Assembly (NCBI GenBank): GCA_036274075.1
Contig: DASUGK010000186.1
Coordinates: 1 to 26,853, forward strand
DNA length: 26,853 nucleotides
Direction of reading: 5' to 3'
Origin: CADEED01 sp036274075
GTDB lineage: Bacteria > Pseudomonadota > Gammaproteobacteria > Steroidobacterales > Steroidobacteraceae
Positions 1-7,306 of this stretch are shown piece by piece; within the stretch, counting starts at the first letter, position 1, and every line of letters starts with the position of its first letter. The notes beneath the pieces were generated by a model. It did no database searches and had not been told where the DNA came from. It saw only the letters and a list, made by a program, of their open reading frames with translations. Made by a program: the position numbers and the translations under genes.

Positions 1-1
1 G

Positions 2-118
2 TTCTCCGCCGACCCTGAGTGGCAGAAGATCGCCGCCGATTCGCAGAAGGACGGCAAGATCGTGGAGAGGGTGGAATCCGTGTTCGTCGAAGCGACCGAC
101 TACTCCCCGCTCAAGTAA
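2..118 (+). CDS. NIPSNAP-family protein, C-terminal end (partial)
   Basis: Only the last 38 codons are present; the gene enters from the left edge and stops with TAA at 116-118. The visible peptide has the pattern DPEWQKI, then a Ser-x-Lys-Asp-Gly stretch, then VESVFVEATDYSPLK. This resembles the end of bacterial NIPSNAP-type proteins (ferredoxin-like, dimeric alpha/beta barrel fold), whose C-termini commonly carry an 'F..DPEW......D..I...VES.FL..TDYSP.K' arrangement. The family has no well-defined enzymatic role and none is claimed here. The gene is convergent with pgk, and the last two bases of its stop codon already belong to the left arm of a long inverted repeat. Assignment rests on a short tail recognised from memory, so the identity is moderate and the reading frame is firm. 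Confidence 0.6.
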   Translation, partial: FSADPEWQKIAADSQKDGKIVERVESVFVEATDYSPLK

Positions 119-251
119 TGGGGACATTCCTCGTTTCCTAGCAAACGGGGACGGACTCGGTATTCGTTGAAGCAAAAGAAAACGCCGCCCGGAAGGGCGG
201 CGTTCGATCAGGTCTGTCCCCGTTTGCTAGGAAACGAGGAATGTCCCCATT
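117..251. repeat. Inverted repeat with 36-bp arms around the pgk terminator
   Basis: Positions 117-152 and 216-251 are perfect reverse complements over 36 bp. The arms begin with ATGGGGACATTCC and end towards the centre in ACGGGGAC. The 63-bp interior holds the Rho-independent terminator of the tkt-gap-pgk operon. The left arm overlaps the TAA stop of the NIPSNAP-like gene and the right arm ends 8 bp before the pgk stop. The GGGGAC(A)GA-type core recurs in the elements at 9111-9213 and 18731-18761. Such motifs resemble REP-like repeats linked to RAYT (IS200-type) transposases, but no transposase is present here, so that origin is inference. Confidence 0.85.
174..204 (-). terminator. Rho-independent terminator of the tkt-gap-pgk operon
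   Basis: A 10-bp perfect stem (181-190 with 195-204, GCCGCCC/GGGCGGC core) closes a 4-nt loop. On the minus strand it is followed by TTTTCTTTTG, an adequate U-tract. It lies 56 bp beyond the pgk stop codon and is oriented to end the operon. The plus-strand side has no good U-tract, so it probably works mainly in the minus direction. Confidence 0.85.
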
Positions 252-259
252 TCCATTTC

Positions 260-1441
260 CTAACTGGCTTTGGCGCGTTCCTGCAGCATCGCCACGGCCG
301 GCAGGGTCTTGCCCTCGACGAACTCGAGGAAGGCGCCGCCGCCGGTGGAGATGTACGAGATGCCCTCTTCCACGCCGTACTTCTCGATCGCCGCCAGCGT
401 GTCGCCGCCGCCGGCCAGCGAGAACGCCGGCGACTTCGCGATCGCCTGCGCGATGGCCTTGGTGCCTTCGCCGAACTGGTCGAACTCGAACACGCCCACG
501 GGGCCGTTCCACACGATGGTGCCGGCCTTCTGCAGCATCGCGGCGAAACGCTCCGCGGTGTCGGGCCCGATGTCGAGGATCATCTCGTCCGGCCGCACGT
601 CGTGGATGGAGCGCACGTCGGCATGGGCCGTGGCGGCGAATTCCTTGGCCACCACCACGTCGGTGGGCAGCGGGATCTCGGCGCCGCGCGCCTTGGCCTG
701 CTCGAGCAGCTTGCGTGCCATGTCGTGCATGTCGGCTTCCTGCAGCGACTTGCCGACGTTGATGCCGGTGGCCGCGAGGAAGGTGTTGGCGATGCCGCCG
801 CCGACGATGAGCTTGTCGACCTTGGCCAGCAGCGCCTCGAGCACCGTGAGCTTGGTCGACACCTTGGAGCCCGCGACAATCGCGATCATGGGCCGCGCCG
901 GCTTGGCCAGCGCGCGCTCGAGTGCTTCGAGCTCGCCCACCAGCAGCGGACCCGCGCAGGCAACCTTGGCGAATTTGCCGACGCCGTGCGTCGACGCCTC
1001 GGCGCGATGCGCCGTGCCGAACGCGTCCATCACGTAGACGTCGCACAGCGATGCCATCTGCTTCGCGAGATCTTCCTTGTCCTTCTTCTCGCCCTTGTTG
1101 AACCGCACGTTCTCGAGCAGCACCGCGGAGCCCGGCGCCGTGTCGACGCCTGAGAGCCAGTCCTTCCTGAGCGGCACGGGCTTGCCCAACAATTCGGACA
1201 AGCGCGTCGCCACCGGCGCCAGCGAAAACTCCTCGGCGTACACGCCCTCCTCGGGCCGCCCCAGGTGCGAGGTGACGAACACCTTCGCGCCCTTTTCGAG
1301 CGCCAGCTTGATGGTCGGCAGCGACGCGCGGATGCGCGCGTCGCTGGTCACCTTGCCGCCCTCGACGGGCACGTTCAGGTCTTCGCGGATCAGGACCCGC
1401 TTCCCGGCGAGGTCCTGGTCCGCCATGCGCAGCACGTTCAT
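260..1441 (-). CDS. pgk: Phosphoglycerate kinase
   Basis: Catalyses reversible phosphate transfer from 1,3-bisphosphoglycerate to ADP in the cytosol (glycolysis, and the reverse in gluconeogenesis). The 393-residue length is normal for bacterial Pgk. Visible hallmarks in order: the N-terminal substrate loop REDLNVPVEGG (about residues 19-29), SHLGRP (about 58-63), LLENVRF, DAFGTAHRAEAST, the hinge region AIVAGSKVSTK, GGGIANTFL, WNGPVGVFE, and the C-terminal nucleotide-site motifs GGGDTLAAIEKYG and STGGGAFLEFVEGK. The ATG at 1441 is preceded by AAGGAG at 7-nt spacing, which fixes the start. It lies 24 bp after gap and is the last gene of the tkt-gap-pgk operon, followed by a strong terminator. 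Nothing in it looks damaged. Confidence 0.98.
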   Translation of the reverse strand: MNVLRMADQDLAGKRVLIREDLNVPVEGGKVTSDARIRASLPTIKLALEKGAKVFVTSHLGRPEEGVYAEEFSLAPVATRLSELLGKPVPLRKDWLSGVDTAPGSAVLLENVRFNKGEKKDKEDLAKQMASLCDVYVMDAFGTAHRAEASTHGVGKFAKVACAGPLLVGELEALERALAKPARPMIAIVAGSKVSTKLTVLEALLAKVDKLIVGGGIANTFLAATGINVGKSLQEADMHDMARKLLEQAKARGAEIPLPTDVVVAKEFAATAHADVRSIHDVRPDEMILDIGPDTAERFAAMLQKAGTIVWNGPVGVFEFDQFGEGTKAIAQAIAKSPAFSLAGGGDTLAAIEKYGVEEGISYISTGGGAFLEFVEGKTLPAVAMLQERAKAS

Positions 1442-1465
1442 GACCCAACTCCTTCGAACAAGGCC

Positions 1466-2479
1466 TTACGATGCCTTCGACCAGGCAACCGTCGTGTCGA
1501 GCATGCGGTTGCTGAAGCCCCACTCGTTGTCGTACCAGGCGCAGACCTTGACCAGCGTGCCTTCGCTGACGCGCGTCATGGTCGCGTCGTAAGTCGACGA
1601 CGCCGGGTCGTGGTTGTAGTCGATCGAGACGAGCTGCTTGTCGGTGAACGCGAGCACGCCCTTCATGGCGCCGTCGGCGGCTTCCTTCACCACCTTGTTG
1701 ATCTCTTCGACGCTGGTCGCGCGCTTGGCGGTGAACACCAGGTCCACCAGCGACACGTTTATGGTCGGGATTCGCACGGCGAAGCCGTCGAGCTTGCCCT
1801 TGAGTTCCGGCAGCACCAGGCCCACGGCCGCGGCCGCGCCGGTCTTCGCCGGGATCATCGACTGCGTGGCCGAGCGCGCACGGCGGATGTCCTCGTGGTA
1901 GACGTCGGTCAGGCGCTGGTCGTTGGTGTACGCATGGATGGTCGTCATGAGGCCGTTGACGATGCCGATCTTGTCGTTAAGGACCTTCGCCAGCGGCGCG
2001 AGGCAGTTGGTGGTGCAGGACGCGTTGGAGATGACGCTCATCGAGCCCTTCAGGACGTTGTGGTTCACGCCGTAGACGACCGTCGCATCGACGTCCTTGC
2101 CGCCCGGGGCCGAGATGACCACCTTCTTTGCGCCACCGGCCAGGTGCTTGCCCGCATCCGCCTTGGTGGTGAAGAAGCCCGTGGACTCGAACACGTACTC
2201 GGCGCCCACCGAGGCCCAGTCGATCTTCGACGGGTCGCGCTGCGCGAACACCTTGATCTTGTCGCCGTTGACGACGATGTTGTCGCCTTCCACGCCCACC
2301 GTGCCGGGGAACTTGCCGTGCGCAGTGTCGTACTGCGTCAGGTGCGCATTGGTCTGCGCGTCGCCGAGGTCATTCACCGCGACGATCTGAATCTCGTTGG
2401 TGCGCTTCGACTCGTAGAGCGCGCGCAGGATGTTGCGGCCGATACGTCCGTAACCGTTGATACCCACTTTGATGGCCAT
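1466..2479 (-). CDS. gap: Glyceraldehyde-3-phosphate dehydrogenase, type I
   Basis: Oxidises and phosphorylates glyceraldehyde 3-phosphate to 1,3-bisphosphoglycerate with NAD, directly upstream of the Pgk reaction. The 337 residues begin with the Rossmann motif GINGYGRIGR (7-15 region). The catalytic Cys is C155 in SNASCTTNC and the partner His is H182 in TTIHAYTND. The WYDNEWGFSNRM signature is near the C-terminus. The VNDLGD segment at 35-40 has Asn-Asp at the end of the second strand, as in NAD-preferring enzymes; this is inference from family knowledge. The ATG at 2479 has an AGAGGA ribosome site about 9-10 nt upstream. The gene sits 35 bp after tkt and 24 bp before pgk, consistent with one transcript. 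Confidence 0.98.
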   Translation of the reverse strand: MAIKVGINGYGRIGRNILRALYESKRTNEIQIVAVNDLGDAQTNAHLTQYDTAHGKFPGTVGVEGDNIVVNGDKIKVFAQRDPSKIDWASVGAEYVFESTGFFTTKADAGKHLAGGAKKVVISAPGGKDVDATVVYGVNHNVLKGSMSVISNASCTTNCLAPLAKVLNDKIGIVNGLMTTIHAYTNDQRLTDVYHEDIRRARSATQSMIPAKTGAAAAVGLVLPELKGKLDGFAVRIPTINVSLVDLVFTAKRATSVEEINKVVKEAADGAMKGVLAFTDKQLVSIDYNHDPASSTYDATMTRVSEGTLVKVCAWYDNEWGFSNRMLDTTVAWSKAS

Positions 2480-2514
2480 CTGTCTCGATCCTCTTTATTC
2501 AATTCACGACAAAA

Positions 2515-4530
2515 TCAGGAAAGGAGTTGTTCCACGAGCGCCTTGACGGCTTCGCTGGTGATTCCGAAATGCTTGAACAGGTCCGGGCCCTTGCCCGAGG
2601 CGCCGAACTGGTCGATGCCGAGCACGCGGCCGCCCGAGCCGACGTAACGCCACCATGACTGCGTGGCGCCGGCCTCGACCGCGACGCGCCGCATCACCGA
2701 CGACGGCAGCACGCTCTCGCGATACGGCGCGGGCTGCGCGTCGAACACTTCGCAGCAGGGCATGGACACCAGGCGCACTCGTTTGCCCGCGGCCTGCAAT
2801 TCCTTGACGGCCGGCGCCGCGACGCCCACTTCCGAGCCCGTCGCGATGACGATGGCTTCCGGCGGGCCGTTGCAGTCGATGAGCACGTAGCCGCCCTTGC
2901 GCATCGCCACCAGTTGCTCCGGCGTGCGTGCCTGCTGCGGCAGGCCCTGGCGCGTGAACACCAAAGCGGTCGGGCCGTTCTTGCGCTCGAGCGCGGCCAC
3001 CCACGAATAACCCGACTCGACCGCGTCGCAACCGCGCCAGACGTGCAGGTTGGGCATGGCGCGCAGCGAAGCCAGGTGCTCGACGGGCTGGTGCGTGGGG
3101 CCGTCTTCGCCGAGGCCGATGGAATCATGCGTGTACACCAGCGTGGTCGGGCAATGCATGATGGCCGCGACGCGCACCGCGTTGCGCGCGTAGTCGGAGA
3201 ACACCAGGAAGGTGCCGCCGTACGGCCGGTAACCGCCGTGCAGCGCGAGGCCGTTCATGATGGCCGTCATGCCGAACTCGCGCACACCGTAATAAACGTA
3301 GTTGCCGATCGGGTTCGCGATGGTGATCGGCTTCGAATCCTTGCGCAGTGTGTTCACCGAACCGGTGAGATCCGCAGAACCCCCGAGCATCTCGGGCAGT
3401 TTCGGCCCGAGCACGTTGAGCGCCACCTGCGAGGAGGCGCGCGTGGCCTGCGCGCCCGTGACGGCGGCGCCGGCCGCGAGCACCGACTGCACGATCTCGG
3501 CCCAGTCGGCCGGCAGCTCACCCTTCATGCGGCGCTCGAACTCGGCGCCCGCTTCGGGATGTTCCTTCTTGTAGCGCTTGAAGATGCGATTCCACTTCTT
3601 CTCGGCCGCGGTGCCCGCCTCTCGATGGTCCCACGCGGCGCGGATGTCGTCGGGCACCACGAAAGCCGGCCATTCCCAGCCCAGCGTCTTGCGCGCGTTG
3701 GCGACTTCCTCGGCGCCGAGCGCCTCGCCGTGCACCGACTTGGTGCCCTGCTTGTTGGGAGCGCCCCAACCGATGATGGTCTTGCAGCAGATCAGCGACG
3801 GCTGGTCCTTGCGTGCGCGTGCCTTCTTGATGGCGGCCGTCACCGCCTCGCTGTCGTGGCCGTCGACGTTCTTCACGACGTGCCAGCCGTAAGACTCGAA
3901 GCGCTTCGGCGTGTCGTCGGTGAACCAGTCCTGCACCTTGCCGTCGATCGAGATGCCGTTGTCGTCGTAGAACACGATCAGCTTGCCGAGCTTGAGGGTG
4001 CCGGCGAGCGAACAGGCTTCGTGCGAGATGCCTTCCATGAGGCAGCCGTCGCCGGCGAAGCAGTACGTGAAGTGATCGACGATCGGAAGTCCGTCCTTGT
4101 TGAACTCGGCGGCTAACAACTTCTCGGCGAGCGCGAAGCCCACGGCGTTGGCCAGGCCCTGCCCGAGCGGGCCGGTGGTGGTCTCGATGCCCATGTCGAG
4201 ATCGCGCTCCGGGTGTCCCGCGGTGCGCGCACCGAGCTGGCGGAAATTCTTCAGCTCATCGAGCGTGACGGGGTAGCCGGTGAGATGCAGCAGCGAATAC
4301 AGCAGCATCGACCCGTGGCCGTTGGACAGCACGAAGCGGTCGCGGTTGAACCAGCGGGGGTTGGCCGGGCTGTGCTTGAGGAAGTCGCGCCACAGCACTT
4401 CGGCTATGTCGGCCATGCCCATCGGCGCCCCGGGGTGTCCCGAATTGGCGGCCTGGACGGCATCCATGGAGAGCGCGCGGATCGCGTTGGCGAGGGCGCG
4501 GCGGGTGGGGGTGCTGGCTGGGGTATCCAT
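2515..4530 (-). CDS. tkt: Transketolase
   Basis: Thiamine-diphosphate enzyme moving two-carbon units between sugar phosphates, linking the pentose-phosphate pathway to glycolysis. Using the ATG at 4530 gives 671 residues, close to E. coli TktA. An upstream in-frame ATG at 4587 would add 19 residues (MAPIFVAPGS...) that do not look like a transketolase N-terminus and would run through a possible promoter, so I prefer 4530. Motifs: GHPGAPMGMADI (31-42), SNGHGSML (69-76), the ThDP/Mg motif GDGCLMEG (160-167) with N191, VHGEALG (267-272), GSADLTGS (384-391), catalytic Glu E418 in VREFGM, and THDSIGLGEDGPTHQP (467-482). It is the first gene of the tkt-gap-pgk operon. No convincing Shine-Dalgarno lies before 4530. 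Confidence 0.96.
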   Translation of the reverse strand: MDTPASTPTRRALANAIRALSMDAVQAANSGHPGAPMGMADIAEVLWRDFLKHSPANPRWFNRDRFVLSNGHGSMLLYSLLHLTGYPVTLDELKNFRQLGARTAGHPERDLDMGIETTTGPLGQGLANAVGFALAEKLLAAEFNKDGLPIVDHFTYCFAGDGCLMEGISHEACSLAGTLKLGKLIVFYDDNGISIDGKVQDWFTDDTPKRFESYGWHVVKNVDGHDSEAVTAAIKKARARKDQPSLICCKTIIGWGAPNKQGTKSVHGEALGAEEVANARKTLGWEWPAFVVPDDIRAAWDHREAGTAAEKKWNRIFKRYKKEHPEAGAEFERRMKGELPADWAEIVQSVLAAGAAVTGAQATRASSQVALNVLGPKLPEMLGGSADLTGSVNTLRKDSKPITIANPIGNYVYYGVREFGMTAIMNGLALHGGYRPYGGTFLVFSDYARNAVRVAAIMHCPTTLVYTHDSIGLGEDGPTHQPVEHLASLRAMPNLHVWRGCDAVESGYSWVAALERKNGPTALVFTRQGLPQQARTPEQLVAMRKGGYVLIDCNGPPEAIVIATGSEVGVAAPAVKELQAAGKRVRLVSMPCCEVFDAQPAPYRESVLPSSVMRRVAVEAGATQSWWRYVGSGGRVLGIDQFGASGKGPDLFKHFGITSEAVKALVEQLLS

Positions 4531-4541
4531 AAAGGGCGCGC

Positions 4542-4571
4542 ATTGTCCGATACGGGGGGAGCCGGGGGCAA
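4542..4571 (-). promoter_or_regulatory. Possible sigma-70 promoter for tkt
   Basis: Reading the minus strand, TTGCCC (4566-4571) and GACAAT (4542-4547) are separated by 18 bp; each matches the consensus at four of six positions. The predicted start, about 4535, lies only some 5 nt before the tkt ATG. That would give a nearly leaderless message and would explain the missing ribosome site. This is inference from weak hexamers. Confidence 0.35.
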
Positions 4572-4676
4572 CAAAAATGGGGGCCACCGGGCCCTGAAAA
4601 ACCGCGCACTGGCTCGCCCGGCAGCTGTCCCGCCCGATGTCTCACGGACATCCGGGCAAGGATGGGCGCGTCGCGG

Positions 4677-5645
4677 CTAGGTGGCTGGTTTGGATACAGG
4701 TTTTGGACAGGCCGTGAATTCCCGGATGTGCTCGTCAATCGGTGTCATCCCGAGTGCCACACGGCGTTCATCGAGGTGTGCAGGATCTTCGACTTCGAAC
4801 GGTTTCCAGCTGCCGTCCGGCTCGCAGCTTCCCTGGGTTCCATAACGCTGCGGCTTGCCCTGCGCTCGCGCGACGCGGTCCCAGAGGTAGGCGACGTGCC
4901 GCTGCGAGGTCTTCTCTTTCGGCAGGCCTTGCAGGAGCGCCAGCACTTCGCGCTGGAATTCCGGCGAGCGATCCGCATGCTGCACGATCAGCCACGCGTT
5001 GCCGTCGGCCTCCTCGCCATACGTGGGGATGTCGAACCAGCCGATCTGCGCGAGCTGCCTGCGCAGCCACTCGGTGTTGGGACAATCCATCACGCCGTAT
5101 CGCAGGCTGTACGCGCCCATCCACCACGAGGCGGCGAGCGGCGGAAGATCGCGTGTCCAGCTCGGATCGGTCAGCGCGCCGCGCATGGCCTGCTCGCGCG
5201 CGACGCGGGCGCGCAACTCATCCACGCGTGGATCTGGCTTCGATCCGGGCGGCGCGGGCGGCGTCGAGGTCGACGCGATGAAGGCATCGAACGCGGCGAG
5301 CTGTGCGCGCAGCGGAGCCATCGCCGCCGACCAGCTCGCCGCGTCGGGCGCGGACTGCAGAGGCCCGTTCCAGATCATCGCTGCCTCGCGCCGCAGTGCC
5401 TCCGGTGAACATCCCTGCGAGGAGTTCGGGTCCATGACGCCGAGCGCCACGACGTAGTCGGAAAACCAGGTGCGCCGCGCCGGTTCGGCGAGGTCCCAGT
5501 ATCCCGCGGCGGCGAAATCGAACTTTTCGGGATCGACCTGCCCGCTCACGACGTCGCGCGCGAATTGCGCGCCATCCGGCATCGCGGCGTGGGCCAAGCC
5601 GGCCAGCGACAGGAGCGCGGCGGCGAGCCGGCCGTTCCGCGTCAC
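4677..5645 (-). CDS. Exported DUF6624-family protein
   Basis: Function unknown. The GTG start at 5645 overlaps the stop of the upstream methyltransferase as GTGA, giving 322 residues and a good signal peptide (VTRNGRLAAALLSLAGLAHA, cleavage after AHA). The frame stays open further upstream but that part is the methyltransferase gene read in another frame. The C-terminal third has the pattern AWLIVQHADRSPEFQ, HVAYLWDRV, GKPQRYGTQ and DERRVALGM. This matches what I recall of DUF6624, a domain of unknown role found in many bacteria. The middle is Ala/Pro-rich and includes a proline linker (STPPAPPGSKPDP). Secreted or periplasmic location is inferred from the leader. The overlap with the methyltransferase implies co-translation. 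It ends 147 bp before the tkt start, in the same direction. Confidence 0.8.
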   Translation of the reverse strand: MTRNGRLAAALLSLAGLAHAAMPDGAQFARDVVSGQVDPEKFDFAAAGYWDLAEPARRTWFSDYVVALGVMDPNSSQGCSPEALRREAAMIWNGPLQSAPDAASWSAAMAPLRAQLAAFDAFIASTSTPPAPPGSKPDPRVDELRARVAREQAMRGALTDPSWTRDLPPLAASWWMGAYSLRYGVMDCPNTEWLRRQLAQIGWFDIPTYGEEADGNAWLIVQHADRSPEFQREVLALLQGLPKEKTSQRHVAYLWDRVARAQGKPQRYGTQGSCEPDGSWKPFEVEDPAHLDERRVALGMTPIDEHIREFTACPKPVSKPAT

Positions 5646-6382
5646 GCGCGCTCCGCCAGCACCACCCACTTGTCGGAGAGCAGCGGCGCCGACACGCGCA
5701 CCACTTCGCGGATCGCGAAACCTGCGTCGCGGAATTCCTGCTCGAGGTCCTTGCGCGATACGCGCGACAGCGGCGTGCGTCCCAGGCCTAACTTCCCGAA
5801 GGTGTGCGACAGCACGTAACGGAAGGTGTACTTGTGGCGATAGTCGACCACCACCCAGCGCCGCGACACGCGGTGGAACTCGCGCAGCATGCGCACGCGC
5901 GTGGCCGGGTCGACGTGCATCATGAAGCGGATGCACACCACGCAGTCGAGCGAGTCGCTGCGCAGCGGCAGGTGCTCGGCGTTGGCCTGCACGTAGCCGC
6001 GGATCTCCGCGGGCTTGCCGTCGGCCGTGGTCCCGGGCTCGACCGTCGCGGCCTTGCGCAGCATCTCGAGCGAGATGTCGCTGCCGACGATTTCATAACC
6101 GTCGCGCGCCAGCGCGCCGGTGAAGCGGCCCGTGCCACAGGGAAGATCGAGGATGGTGCGCACGCCGGTGGCGGCTGAAAGCGCTTTCCGGATCGCGGCC
6201 CACTTGCGGGCATTGCGCTTCTGGCGCTCCGGCGTGCTGAAGCGGTGGAAATCGTAGTCCTCGGCAACCTGGGCGCTGCGGTAGAACTCGCGCTTGTAGT
6301 CGTAGCCGTCTTCCCGCGGGCGGCTCGGATCACTCTTGCCGGGTTTCTTCATGTCGGCCGACACTTTAGTGTGTGCAACCAC
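5642..6382 (-). CDS. Class I SAM-dependent methyltransferase
   Basis: A 246-residue protein with a Rossmann methyltransferase core. Motif I is ILDLPCGTGRFTGALA (about 76-91), the acidic residue after strand 2 is in IVGSDIS, a motif II-like stretch is AEHLPLRSDSLDCVVC, and the post-core segment is FHRVSRRWVVVDYR. The pattern is that of the Methyltransf_11/25 families acting on small molecules or lipids; the substrate cannot be told. The N-terminus is charged and rich in Lys/Arg/Asp. The start is uncertain: GTG at 6382 gives MVAHTK, and ATG at 6352 (MKKPGK) is an alternative. Neither has a clear ribosome site. The stop overlaps the start of the exported DUF6624 gene by 4 bp (GTGA), so the two are probably one operon. 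It is divergent from the cpdA-like gene across about 156 bp. Confidence 0.85.
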   Translation of the reverse strand: MVAHTKVSADMKKPGKSDPSRPREDGYDYKREFYRSAQVAEDYDFHRFSTPERQKRNARKWAAIRKALSAATGVRTILDLPCGTGRFTGALARDGYEIVGSDISLEMLRKAATVEPGTTADGKPAEIRGYVQANAEHLPLRSDSLDCVVCIRFMMHVDPATRVRMLREFHRVSRRWVVVDYRHKYTFRYVLSHTFGKLGLGRTPLSRVSRKDLEQEFRDAGFAIREVVRVSAPLLSDKWVVLAERA

Positions 6383-6488
6383 GATTTACCATTTTTCCGG
6401 CGGTCGCTATATGCAGACGCGGCTTCACATTTTGCAGCCGGTAGTTTGCGAACTGGTTCACCCCGCCTCCGCGCCATGAAACCGGCCC

Positions 6489-6530
6489 GTGACGCGGATC
6501 ACCCGCCATCCCTGCACATGTTTGTAGAGT
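6489..6530 (+). promoter_or_regulatory. CRP-like site and -10 element upstream of cpdA
   Basis: GTGA-N6-TCAC (6489-6502) matches the core of the CRP/Vfr/Clp consensus TGTGA-N6-TCACA, with C instead of T and A at the outer positions. Downstream is a -10-like TAGAGT (6525-6530, four of six). If that hexamer sits at -12 to -7, the transcript starts at 6537. The dyad centre (6495.5) is then at -41.5, the classic class II CRP position. There is no good -35, as expected for an activator-dependent promoter. Activation by a CRP homologue is inferred. Confidence 0.55.
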
Positions 6531-6538
6531 GCGATTGA

Positions 6539-7306
6539 ATGAGTGCTATCCGAATCATCCAGTTCACCGACCCACATTTGTTTGGCGATGCGGCAGGGAC
6601 GCTCCGCGGCGTGAACACGCTCGAGACCCTCGAACGCACGCTGTCCGATGCATCCGGTCACCTGGCCATCTGCGACGCGATCCTCGTCACCGGCGACCTG
6701 GTGCAGGATGACGCGGGCGGGTACGAACATTTCCGCCGCATTTTCGCGCGCTTCGGAAAGCCCGTATTGTGCATTCCCGGCAACCACGACTTCGTCCCGC
6801 AGATGCGCGTGGCGCTCGCCGGCCGTCCCTTCGAGCTCGACGGCCCGGCCGACATCGGCGCCTGGCGCGTGGTGTTGCTCGACAGCGTGGTGCCCAGCCA
6901 GGCCGGCGGCCACGTCTCGGTGGAGATGCTCACCAAGCTCGACGAGGAACTCGGCATGGCGCGCCAGCGCCACGCGATGGTGTGCCTGCACCACCACCCG
7001 GTGGCGATGAACAGCCGCTGGCTGGACAATGTCGGCCTGTCGAACGCCGACGAATTCTGGTCGGTCATCGAGAGCCACCCGCAGGTTCGCGCGGTGGTGT
7101 GGGGCCACGTCCACCAGGCCTTCGAAGGAACGCGCCGCGGCGTGCGCCTGATCGCGACGCCGTCCACCTGCGCGCAGTTCCAGCCGCGCTCCGACCAGTT
7201 CGTCATCGACAACCAGCCGCCGGCGTACCGGCTGCTCACGCTCCACTCCAACGGCGCCATCGACACTGGCGTGCACTTCCTGACTGCCGCAGAATCCGCG
7301 GCATGA
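6539..7306 (+). CDS. cpdA: cAMP phosphodiesterase-like metallophosphoesterase
   Basis: Belongs to the calcineurin-like (class III cyclic nucleotide phosphodiesterase) family; CpdA hydrolyses 3',5'-cAMP to AMP in the cytosol. The 255 residues show all metal-binding blocks: D11-x-H13 in TDPHLF, GDL with D53, GNHD at 81-84, a His triplet at 151-153 and GHVH at 189-192. The order, spacing and length agree with E. coli and Pseudomonas CpdA. Close relatives can also act on other phosphodiesters, so the substrate is an inference. The ATG at 6539 fits the conserved N-terminus, but only about 2 nt separate it from the predicted transcript start and no ribosome site is seen. The TGA overlaps the next start as ATGA, so it probably leads a three-gene operon. 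A CRP-like site lies upstream. Confidence 0.85.
   Translation: MSAIRIIQFTDPHLFGDAAGTLRGVNTLETLERTLSDASGHLAICDAILVTGDLVQDDAGGYEHFRRIFARFGKPVLCIPGNHDFVPQMRVALAGRPFELDGPADIGAWRVVLLDSVVPSQAGGHVSVEMLTKLDEELGMARQRHAMVCLHHHPVAMNSRWLDNVGLSNADEFWSVIESHPQVRAVVWGHVHQAFEGTRRGVRLIATPSTCAQFQPRSDQFVIDNQPPAYRLLTLHSNGAIDTGVHFLTAAESAA

Noticed and set aside
1265..4116. Long open frames on the plus strand opposite gap and tkt (for example 1265-2647 and 2914-4116).
   Set aside because: They are antisense to highly conserved enzymes, have His/Arg/Val-biased composition typical of GC-rich shadow frames, and show no recognisable domain or ribosome site.
4631..4656. Imperfect hairpin after the DUF6624 gene as a terminator.
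   Set aside because: The stem has a bulge and no U-tract follows in the minus direction; too weak to annotate.
5646..5936. N-terminal extension of the DUF6624 protein.
   Set aside because: It overlaps the methyltransferase gene in another frame; the GTG at 5645 begins a convincing signal peptide and forms a GTGA overlap.
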